A stretch of 64,000 nucleotides of DNA from CAMCHP01 sp036835325 (lineage in GTDB: Bacteria; Bacteroidota; Bacteroidia; Flavobacteriales_D; Sanyastnellaceae), in contig DAITMF010000001.1 of NCBI GenBank assembly GCA_036835325.1, forward strand, positions 86,460 through 150,459, given 5' to 3'. How positions within the stretch are numbered: the stretch's first letter is position 1; each line of letters begins with the position of its first letter. Below are positions 52,465 to 59,849 of this stretch, one piece after another. A program made the translations under genes and the position numbers. The notes below the pieces were generated by a model. The model saw nothing but the letters and a program-made list of their open reading frames with translations. It had not been told where the DNA came from and did no database searches.

Positions 52465-54023
52465 AACTTCGTACACTTTTCGGAGCAGTACTGCTGACTC
52501 TGACCTTTAACGCAACAGCTCAAGATAGCTTGCGTATGCGTTACGGCAATGACATAAGTGCCGATAACCTTCGCACGCATCTCTACATTCTTGCACACGA
52601 CAGTTTGGAAGGACGTGAAACTGGCAAGGAAGGACAAAAGAAAGCGGCCCGGTACATCGCCGACCACTTCTCGAAGCTCGGAGTACCGCCCGCAGTAAAT
52701 GGCGACTACTTTCAAGAGTTTCCTCTCGTAACCGAGCAAATTCAGAAAGCCAGTGTTAAGATCAATGGAATAACCCTCGATTACCTCGATGAGTTCTTTT
52801 TCTTTCCCGGCTTTGGTACCTGGAATTTGAAAGCTCCTGTTGTGTTTGCAGGCTACGGCATCCATACTGAGCTTTACTCTGACTACGATAACACCGATGT
52901 AAACGGTAAGATCGTACTCATGCTTGACGGTGAACCTTTCGTTGATGGAAAATGGCTACTCTCGGGCACCGAGAAACCCTCTGAATGGGCGAGTGATTGG
53001 CGTATGAAGCGCGATTTGGCCAAGTCACGTGGCGCTGCGGCAGTTGTTATGGTGAACTCAGGGTACAAGCAGTACATCGGTCGCGTGAAGTATTGGTTGA
53101 GCAATCCGTCAATGAAGCTTGATCGTTTGTCTGAAGACGATGAAAAGCCGCTGCCGTTCTTCTTTGCATCTCCGGAAGCATTTGACCGCTTGCTTGCCTC
53201 TGCCAAGTTGAAGAATGCAGAGTTTTGCCGCAAGCGGTTGAACTCAGGTAAACCTTTGAAAAAGAGCCGATTTAAGGATGACAATGCATTGGCAGTTTGG
53301 ATGGATACGGAACACATATCAAGCGAAAATGTGCTGTGCTACATCCGTGGCCGAGATCCTGAGTTAACCCAAGAGCTGCTTGTTATTACCGCGCATTACG
53401 ATCACATTGGTATGGATGAGAACGACATTTTCAACGGCGCCGATGACGATGGAAGTGGCACAGCTACCGTGCTTGAGTTGGCCCGTGTGTTTCAAAAGGC
53501 GGTGAACGAAGGCAATGGTCCGCGAAGGAGCGTTCTGCTAATGACCGTTTCAGGCGAAGAAAAAGGTTTGCTGGGCAGCGAATGGTACGCCGATCATCCG
53601 ATTTGGCCGCTTGACAAAACCGTGGCGAACCTAAACATCGACATGATTGGCCGTGTAGATGAAGCCCATGCATCCGATTCAAATTACGTGTACCTGATTG
53701 GTTCTGACCGACTCAGCTCTGAGTTGCACACAATCAGCGAAGAGGCCAATGCGCAATACACGCAACTGGCGCTTGATTACACCTTCAATGCCGAGGATGA
53801 CCCTAACCGTTTTTACTACCGCAGTGACCATTACAACTTCGCGAAGAACAACATTCCCGTGATCTTTTACTTCAGTGGCGTGCACGAAGACTACCATGGG
53901 GCCAATGACCATGCCGACAAAATCATGTACGGTAAAATGGAGACCATTGCGCGGTTGGTGTTTTACACCGCATGGGAAATTGCAAACCGCGACCGACGTC
54001 CAGTTGTCGACGGTGCGAACTAA
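52461..54023 (+). CDS. M28 family metallopeptidase, secreted
   Basis: The 520-residue exported aminopeptidase has a signal peptide (LFGAVLLTLTFNATAQ), a PA-like insert (about 130-250) and the M28 zinc sites ITAHYDHIGM, NGADDDGSGTATVLELAR, SGEEKGLLGSEWY with the catalytic Glu, NIDMIGR and the final YYRSDHYNF. It differs from the M28 protein at 15525 in arrangement and is not a recent duplicate. The ATG at 52461 overlaps the rpiB stop (ATGA); one six bases earlier is possible. Its 3' end overlaps the TlpA-like gene on the other strand by four bases. Confidence 0.92.
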   Translation: MKLRTLFGAVLLTLTFNATAQDSLRMRYGNDISADNLRTHLYILAHDSLEGRETGKEGQKKAARYIADHFSKLGVPPAVNGDYFQEFPLVTEQIQKASVKINGITLDYLDEFFFFPGFGTWNLKAPVVFAGYGIHTELYSDYDNTDVNGKIVLMLDGEPFVDGKWLLSGTEKPSEWASDWRMKRDLAKSRGAAAVVMVNSGYKQYIGRVKYWLSNPSMKLDRLSEDDEKPLPFFFASPEAFDRLLASAKLKNAEFCRKRLNSGKPLKKSRFKDDNALAVWMDTEHISSENVLCYIRGRDPELTQELLVITAHYDHIGMDENDIFNGADDDGSGTATVLELARVFQKAVNEGNGPRRSVLLMTVSGEEKGLLGSEWYADHPIWPLDKTVANLNIDMIGRVDEAHASDSNYVYLIGSDRLSSELHTISEEANAQYTQLALDYTFNAEDDPNRFYYRSDHYNFAKNNIPVIFYFSGVHEDYHGANDHADKIMYGKMETIARLVFYTAWEIANRDRRPVVDGAN

Positions 54024-55231
54024 GGAAGCGTTACCAACGAGTCAAGCGCTGCTTCAAACCGTCGCCGAAAGCTGGTGTAGTGTGCGCCTGTGCCCGGACC
54101 ATTGAAGCCGGTATGCACGAGCGCGATGTTTCCGTACTTGTCAATGATAAGTGTTGTCGGAAAGCTTGTAATGCTGTTCAGCATGTTGAACATCTCTGAA
54201 GCTTGGCCTTTAGCCGCATCTCCCGATAGGTAAATGGGGTAGTTGATGCCCGTTTGCTCACGGTACCGTTCAATGCCCGCAATGCGCAGAGAATCGGCAC
54301 TTTTGCGTTCGAATGCGAAGCCGGTGATGCTCAGCTGGTCTTCTCCGTATTTCTTCGACAATTCAAACAGGTAACGTGATTCATCAAGGCAATTCGGGCA
54401 CCACGTTCCAAGGATGTGCACGATGTGCGTTTTTCCGTTGAAGTAGTCGGCAGAAAGTGCGCTTACTTCACTGTTTGCATTGATGATTTTTGGTCGGATG
54501 AGTGAATCGTTGACAACGTAAGTAATGGTGAACGGATCACGCAATACACTGCCAAGCGTGCGTATTCCCGTGAAAGGTTCTGACCAGTGTGTACCGCTGT
54601 AAAAGGTGCCGGATATGCTATCGCCCTTTACCTCAGCAGTGAATTGAAAGAGGTGGCTGCCGTCGAAACAGCCGAAATTCCATCGGCCGTTGGAGGGTGT
54701 TCCTTCAAGAAATCGGTAGTCTCCGGTTTCAGTGCGGAAGGTTGCGTACAAGTTCGATCCGTTCAACGTAAAAAGGCCTTCAGCGGGGTAGGCGTCGTCG
54801 GTTCCTTCACTGAACGTGCAAGCATACGTAAGGGTGTCTGTCCCCGGAGGGGCCGGTAAGTGGTGTTCGCGTGTGCCGCGTGTAGCGTGAACGGGTACGC
54901 GGTAGTCTGTCCGACTAGGATTTACCCAATGTCCGACCATGCTGGTATCACTCAGTTCAGTGAAGTCGAGGTAGGTGCCATAGATGGGCATGTGGATGCG
55001 TAAAGTATCACCACTATGTTCTACCCGTTCAGAGGTGATGGCCTCGGTGGCGTTGAAGAAAATGTATTCGTTCTGCGGATTGATTTCGACCGTTTGGATG
55101 TGGTCGACGGCACCAAGACTGTAGGAGAATTGCCATACACCGGGCAGTGGTGATGGGTTTGTTTTCGTGTCGGGTTTGGTTGGGCCGCAGGCAAGTAGAC
55201 AAGCAAGCGCCGCAGAAAAAAGCATTCTCAT
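54020..55231 (-). CDS. TlpA-like thioredoxin-fold lipoprotein
   Basis: The 403-residue product has a lipoprotein signal (LFSAALACLLAC, Cys15) and an N-terminal beta-rich region of about 230 residues with no family I know (possibly DUF4369-like). The C-terminal thioredoxin domain (about 255-403) carries the redox centre GTWCPNCLDES and the cis-Pro segment SFPTTLIID. It should act as a disulfide reductase in the periplasm, anchored in a membrane. Confidence 0.88.
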   Translation of the reverse strand: MRMLFSAALACLLACGPTKPDTKTNPSPLPGVWQFSYSLGAVDHIQTVEINPQNEYIFFNATEAITSERVEHSGDTLRIHMPIYGTYLDFTELSDTSMVGHWVNPSRTDYRVPVHATRGTREHHLPAPPGTDTLTYACTFSEGTDDAYPAEGLFTLNGSNLYATFRTETGDYRFLEGTPSNGRWNFGCFDGSHLFQFTAEVKGDSISGTFYSGTHWSEPFTGIRTLGSVLRDPFTITYVVNDSLIRPKIINANSEVSALSADYFNGKTHIVHILGTWCPNCLDESRYLFELSKKYGEDQLSITGFAFERKSADSLRIAGIERYREQTGINYPIYLSGDAAKGQASEMFNMLNSITSFPTTLIIDKYGNIALVHTGFNGPGTGAHYTSFRRRFEAALDSLVTLP

Positions 55232-55256
55232 GCGGTGAAGATAAGAATCAAAAGAA

Positions 55257-55284
55257 AATGCCGGTAGATTAGTCTACCGGCATT
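55257..55284 (-). terminator. Terminator of the ALDH gene
   Basis: A perfect 12-pair stem AATGCCGGTAGA / TCTACCGGCATT with a four-base loop; on the minus strand it is followed by TTCTTTTG, 19 bases after the ALDH stop. Confidence 0.85.
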
Positions 55285-55303
55285 GTAGGATTTTAATTGA
55301 TGG

Positions 55304-56848
55304 TCAGAAATCGAACTTAATTCCTTGAGCCAAGGGAAGCTGATTGCTGTAGTTGATGGTGTTCGTTTGACGGCGCATGTAGGCTTTCCATGAATCGGAT
55401 CCAGATTCACGGCCTCCACCGGTTTCTTTTTCTCCGCCGAAGGCGCCGCCAATTTCTGCACCTGAAGTACCGATGTTGACATTGGCGATACCGCAATCCG
55501 ACCCATTAACTGAAAGAAACTGTTCGGCTTCGCGAAGGTCGGCGGTCATGATGGCCGATGACAAGCCTTGCTTAACCCCGTTTTGGAGCTGAATGGCTTC
55601 ATCAATGGTTGAATACGACATGACGTATAGAATTGGCGCAAAGGTTTCTTCTTGTACGATGTGGAAGTGATTTTCGGCCTTCACAATGGCCGGCTTAACG
55701 TAGCATCCTGATTCGTATCCGGCACCTTCCAATACGCCGTAGTCGGTTAGTACTTCACCACCGGCGGCCTTCACTTGGTCGATGGCAGAGAGGTAAGCGT
55801 TTACAGCGTCTTTGTCGATGAGAGGACCTACATGGTTCTTTTCATCCAGTGGATTGCCAATGCGAAGTTGGGTGTAGGCTTTGGTCAAGACATCAATGAC
55901 ATTGTTCAGAATGCTCTCGTGAACGATAAGTCGGCGTGTTGATGTGCAACGTTGGCCGGCCGTTCCAACTGCGCCGAATACTAAAGCCGGAAGAATCATC
56001 TTCAAATCGGCGTTCGGTGTAATAATAACCGCGTTGTTTCCACCCAATTCAAGGAGCGAGCGGCCAAGGCGCTCAGCGACAGCCTTGCCTACAAGTTTGC
56101 CCATACGGATTGATCCGGTGGCGCTTACAAGCGGTATGCGCACATCCGAAGTCATGAGTTCGCCTACTTTGTAGTCGCCGTTGACAATGCATGAAATGCC
56201 TTCAGGAAGGTCATTTGCAGCGGCCACTTCGTTCCAAATGTGCTGACAGGCGATGCTGCACAGTGGTGCTTTCTCTGAGGGTTTCCATACACATACGTCG
56301 CCGCAGACCCACGCGAGGGCTGTATTCCATGCCCATACAGCAACAGGGAAGTTGAACGCACTGATGATGCCCACGATCCCAAGTGGATGCCATTGCTCGT
56401 ACATGCGGTGACCCGGACGTTCAGAGTGCATGGTAAGTCCGTAGAGTTGGCGAGAAAGTCCTACTGCGAAATCGCAGATGTCAATCATTTCTTGCACCTC
56501 GCCGAGACCTTCTTGGTACGACTTGCCCATTTCGTAGCTGACGAGTGCTCCAAGAGCGGCTTTCTTACGGCGGAGTGCATCTCCGAATTGACGTACAATT
56601 TCACCGCGTTTCGGTGTAGGTACATTGCGCCATTCGGCTTGGGCCTTCATGGCGGCGTCAATGACCTTCGCGTAATCAGCTGCGGTCGCAGTGGAGCAGC
56701 TGGCAATGGTGCTTCCGTCAACTGGGGTAGATGAGGTGAGGCTGGCTCCGTTGCCGAAGAAGTTTTGTCCGGTTGATACACCGTGATTGGTTGCCGAGAT
56801 ACCGAGTTCGGTAAGAACGGCGTTCATGTCGATGGGTGTTGAACGCAT
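55304..56848 (-). CDS. amaB: ALDH7-type aldehyde dehydrogenase (aminoadipate semialdehyde)
   Basis: The 514-residue enzyme is of the antiquitin class, which oxidises alpha-aminoadipate semialdehyde (in equilibrium with piperideine-6-carboxylate) in lysine breakdown. Catalytic Cys301 sits in GTAGQRCTSTRR and Glu267 in LELGGNNA. The specific signature near the end, NVNIGTSGAEIGGAFGGEKE then TGGGRESGSDSWK, separates it from other ALDH families. No lysine degradation gene is adjacent. The start MRSTPID is used; a second ATG 21 bases in is possible. Confidence 0.92.
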   Translation of the reverse strand: MRSTPIDMNAVLTELGISATNHGVSTGQNFFGNGASLTSSTPVDGSTIASCSTATAADYAKVIDAAMKAQAEWRNVPTPKRGEIVRQFGDALRRKKAALGALVSYEMGKSYQEGLGEVQEMIDICDFAVGLSRQLYGLTMHSERPGHRMYEQWHPLGIVGIISAFNFPVAVWAWNTALAWVCGDVCVWKPSEKAPLCSIACQHIWNEVAAANDLPEGISCIVNGDYKVGELMTSDVRIPLVSATGSIRMGKLVGKAVAERLGRSLLELGGNNAVIITPNADLKMILPALVFGAVGTAGQRCTSTRRLIVHESILNNVIDVLTKAYTQLRIGNPLDEKNHVGPLIDKDAVNAYLSAIDQVKAAGGEVLTDYGVLEGAGYESGCYVKPAIVKAENHFHIVQEETFAPILYVMSYSTIDEAIQLQNGVKQGLSSAIMTADLREAEQFLSVNGSDCGIANVNIGTSGAEIGGAFGGEKETGGGRESGSDSWKAYMRRQTNTINYSNQLPLAQGIKFDF

Positions 56849-56867
56849 GGTTTCAAAATTTGTGCCG

Positions 56868-56875
56868 CAAAGGTA
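56868..56875 (-). promoter_or_regulatory. Promoter -7 box of the ALDH gene
   Basis: TACCTTTG, a perfect TAnnTTTG, 19 bases before the ATG at 56848. Confidence 0.55.
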
Positions 56876-57082
56876 GGTTTTTGTGTTGGATGGATGTGTG
56901 CCTGGTGTTACCGCAGAACGTTGGCCGATAAATGGGTGTTAACTCTCCTAAACGATTGTGAATCAGATAATTGAAGGACGGCTACGGGAAAGGCGGTTTT
57001 TTCAGACGTTCTCATCCCGCGAGGGGTACACTCCCAGATAGCATGTCTGACGTGTTTATGGGCTTGTTTTTGGGTGGATGTG

Positions 57083-57098
57083 TGTTCCACGTGGAACA
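57083..57098. promoter_or_regulatory. parS-like palindrome, right after mnmG stop
   Basis: TGTTCCACGTGGAACA is a perfect 16-base palindrome and matches known chromosomal parS sites of Pseudomonas type. It abuts the mnmG stop codon. Confidence 0.8.
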
Positions 57099-58967
57099 TT
57101 AGCGTCCGAGGTAGATCAAAAGAACGGCAATGTCGGCCGGAGACACTCCTGACACGCGTGAGGCTTGTCCGATCGTTGTTGGACGGATGGACTGGAGTTT
57201 CTGACGCGCTTCAGTGCTCATGGATGTGAGTCGCTCGTATTCGAGGTCGTTGGGCAAGGTAATGTGTTCAAGTCGGCTTAGCTTGTCGGCCATTTCTTGC
57301 TCTTTGTTGATGTAGCCTTCGTACTTCAGAAGTACCTGTGCGCTTTCACGAACAATCTCATCAAAACGAGGGTCAGCAATGTATGCGCTCAGCTCCGGAG
57401 AAGCACTCACAAGAAGCTCGAGATCAACATGGGGCCGCGTGATTACGCTCGACAGCTTCACTTTCTGGCGAATAGGTGAGCTGTCGATTGCCTCAAGAAG
57501 TGGATTGATACCGTCGGGCTCAACACTTGTGTCATCAAGAAATTTGCGAAGCGTGGTTACCGAGTCACGTTTCGTTTCAAGTAAACGAAGTCGTTCATCG
57601 CTAGCCAAACCAATGGAATGGGCAAGCGGTGTGAGGCGTTCATCTGCGTTGTCTTGCCGCAGAAGAATACGGTACTCTGCGCGCGATGTAAACATGCGGT
57701 AGGGCTCGTCGGTGCCTTTTGTGACCAAATCATCGATCAAAACTCCAATGTAAGCTTCGCTGCGCTGAAGTACGAGCGGTACTTCGTCACGGATCAATCG
57801 AGCAGCGTTGATGCCGGCCATTAGACCCTGACATGCAGCTTCTTCATACCCTGTGGTGCCGTTGATTTGACCGGCGAAATAGAGCCCATCGACGAGTTTT
57901 GTTTCAAGTGTGTGTCGGAGTTGAGTGGGAGGGAAGTAGTCGTATTCAACAGCGTAACCCGGACGGAACATCTTCGCGTTTTCAAATCCAGGAATTTGGC
58001 ACATGGCCTTGATCTGTACATCTTCAGGAAGCGACGTGCTAAACCCGTTCACATACACTTCGATGGTATCCCATCCTTCCGGTTCAACAAAAACCTGGTG
58101 CCGGTCTTTGTCAGAAAAGCGATCGATTTTGTCTTCAATTGACGGACAGTAGCGTGGTCCCAAACCGCGAATTCTGCCATTGAACATGGGGCTTCGATCG
58201 AAGCCTTCACGCAACAGGTCGTGCACGGTAGCGTTCGTGTACGTGATGTGGCAAGGCAACTGCTTCGTGAGAATATGTTGGCGCAGATAGCTAAAGGTAC
58301 CGGGGTTGTCATCGCCCGGCTGGATCTCCATTTTGCTGTAGTCGAGTGAACGTCCGTCAACGCGGGGTGGAGTTCCGGTTTTCATCCGGCCAGCTTCAAA
58401 GCCAAGCGAAACGAGTTGTGCTGTAATACCGGTAGCTGCGCGCTCGCCTGCACGTCCTCCTCCAAATTGTTTCTCGCCCAGGTGAATGATGCCGTTCAAG
58501 AAAGTGCCATTGGTAAGTACAACGGCCTTTGCATGTATAGCGATGCCCATGGAGGTGACGACCCCTGCACAGCGCCCATGATCGACGATAATCTCGGTAA
58601 CGGTGTCTTGCCAGAAGTCGACATTTGGCGTGCGTTCGAGACGCAAGCGCCATTCTGTGGCGAAGAGATTGCGGTCGTTTTGCGTACGCGGACTCCACAT
58701 TGCCGGACCTTTGGATCGGTTAAGCATACGGAATTGTATGGCTGAAGCATCGGATACGAGTCCGCTGTAGCCGCCCATGGCGTCTATCTCCCGCACAATT
58801 TGGCCTTTGGCAATGCCTCCCATTGCGGGGTTGCAGCTCATTTGACCGATGACGCCCATGTTCATGGTAATCATCAGCACAGAGGCGCCCATATTGGCAG
58901 CAGCTGCGGCAGCTTCGTTGCCGGCATGACCGCCACCAACTACGATAACATCGTACGCTTGTAGCAT
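57099..58967 (-). CDS. mnmG: tRNA U34 carboxymethylaminomethyl synthase subunit MnmG
   Basis: The 622-residue FAD protein modifies the wobble uridine of several tRNAs together with MnmE. The dinucleotide-binding loop VVGGGHAGNEAAAAAANMGA, MLNRSKGPAMWSPRTQ, the long signature GGGRAGERAATGIT and INGTTGYEEAACQGLMAGIN are all present; the helical C-terminus starts near 555. Length is typical. It is flanked on each side by a parS-like site. mnmG (gidA) lies next to the replication origin in many bacteria. Confidence 0.98.
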   Translation of the reverse strand: MLQAYDVIVVGGGHAGNEAAAAAANMGASVLMITMNMGVIGQMSCNPAMGGIAKGQIVREIDAMGGYSGLVSDASAIQFRMLNRSKGPAMWSPRTQNDRNLFATEWRLRLERTPNVDFWQDTVTEIIVDHGRCAGVVTSMGIAIHAKAVVLTNGTFLNGIIHLGEKQFGGGRAGERAATGITAQLVSLGFEAGRMKTGTPPRVDGRSLDYSKMEIQPGDDNPGTFSYLRQHILTKQLPCHITYTNATVHDLLREGFDRSPMFNGRIRGLGPRYCPSIEDKIDRFSDKDRHQVFVEPEGWDTIEVYVNGFSTSLPEDVQIKAMCQIPGFENAKMFRPGYAVEYDYFPPTQLRHTLETKLVDGLYFAGQINGTTGYEEAACQGLMAGINAARLIRDEVPLVLQRSEAYIGVLIDDLVTKGTDEPYRMFTSRAEYRILLRQDNADERLTPLAHSIGLASDERLRLLETKRDSVTTLRKFLDDTSVEPDGINPLLEAIDSSPIRQKVKLSSVITRPHVDLELLVSASPELSAYIADPRFDEIVRESAQVLLKYEGYINKEQEMADKLSRLEHITLPNDLEYERLTSMSTEARQKLQSIRPTTIGQASRVSGVSPADIAVLLIYLGR

Positions 58968-58976
58968 AGTAAATGG

Positions 58977-58992
58977 TGTTCCACGTGAAACA
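58977..58992. promoter_or_regulatory. parS site between mnmG and ybeY
   Basis: TGTTCCACGTGAAACA is identical to the Bacillus subtilis parS core and fits TGTTnCACGTGAAACA exactly. It lies in the 31-base gap between ybeY and mnmG. Confidence 0.88.
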
Positions 58993-58998
58993 AATGGT

Positions 58999-59418
58999 TC
59001 AGAACTGCCGCAAAGTTAGGCAGCTTTCTTCCAGAATGCGCATGTTGGCGGCATCGGCCTTTGTCTTGTCTCCGTGACCGGCGAGGTGGAGCACGCCATG
59101 TATCATCACCCGATGAAGTTCATCCGGAAAAGAGATGCGAAGTGTTTTTGCGTTGTCACGTACCCGGTCAATGCTGATGAACAAGTCGCCCGACAAGCGC
59201 TTGCCGTCGCTGTAATCAAAGGTGATAATATCGGTGTAATAGTCGTGCTTCAGGTGCTCGCGGTTCATCTCAAGCAGGTGCTCATCCGAACAAAAAATAT
59301 AGGCGATATCACCGGCGGTGCATCCCTCGCTGACGATGCAGTGTTCAATCCAGTGCCGCAGTGCACGGCGTTTTTTGGGAAGGAAAGAAACGTCTTCCGA
59401 ATGGAAGCTAATGGGCAT
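58999..59418 (-). CDS. ybeY: Endoribonuclease YbeY
   Basis: The 139-residue metalloprotein is needed for 16S rRNA 3' end maturation and ribosome quality control. The metal motif is HGVLHLAGHGDKT: His107 and His111 are kept; the third ligand, normally His at the +10 position, is Asp117. The upstream conserved Arg (LHRV) and the ITFDYSDGKRLSGDLFIS core are present. It lies between mnmG and the anti-sigma-type ATPase on one strand. Confidence 0.93.
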   Translation of the reverse strand: MPISFHSEDVSFLPKKRRALRHWIEHCIVSEGCTAGDIAYIFCSDEHLLEMNREHLKHDYYTDIITFDYSDGKRLSGDLFISIDRVRDNAKTLRISFPDELHRVMIHGVLHLAGHGDKTKADAANMRILEESCLTLRQF

Positions 59419-59419
59419 A

Positions 59420-59836
59420 TCAGTTCAATGCTTCAAAGCCCAGCTCAACCAAACGGCCATCGTCATGAAATGCACAGCTGTCAGCCAGGTTGCGCATCAG
59501 AAACACGCCACGCCCATTCGGCTTCTCCCGGTTCTCGGGAGAGGTTGGGTCGGGAAGATTGTCGTAGTCAAACCCCGGGCCTTCATCTTCAATGAAAAAG
59601 CGCAGGGTTTTACCGTCGGCAGCGTATTTCACAACCACTTCCTTGGCAGGGTCAAGACGGTTCCCATGAACGATGGCGTTGTTTACCGCCTCGGTCAACG
59701 AAATCAAAATGTTGCCATAATGGTCTTCCGAAATTTGGAAGTTCTCGCACACCTCGTCGATGAGCTTTTCCACAATAGCGATGTTCTCGGTCTTTGAAGC
59801 GAAACGCACTTCGTTGCCTGTCTGGTGACTGACCAT
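59420..59836 (-). CDS. RsbW-like serine kinase/ATPase
   Basis: The 138-residue protein is a single GHKL ATPase domain of the anti-sigma factor kinase class: EAVNNAIVHGN (N box), IEDEGPGFD (G1) and NGRGVFLMRNL (G2). No anti-anti-sigma partner or sigma factor is adjacent. It ends one base before ybeY. Partner and target are unknown. Confidence 0.88.
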   Translation of the reverse strand: MVSHQTGNEVRFASKTENIAIVEKLIDEVCENFQISEDHYGNILISLTEAVNNAIVHGNRLDPAKEVVVKYAADGKTLRFFIEDEGPGFDYDNLPDPTSPENREKPNGRGVFLMRNLADSCAFHDDGRLVELGFEALN

Positions 59837-59849
59837 GCGGTGTCTGGAT

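Noticed and set aside
56908..57099. A 63-codon minus-strand frame starting MFHVEH
   Set aside because: Its start lies on the parS palindrome; ATGTTCCACGTGGAAC always reads MFHVE. The rest has no family features and runs through a gap with a promoter.
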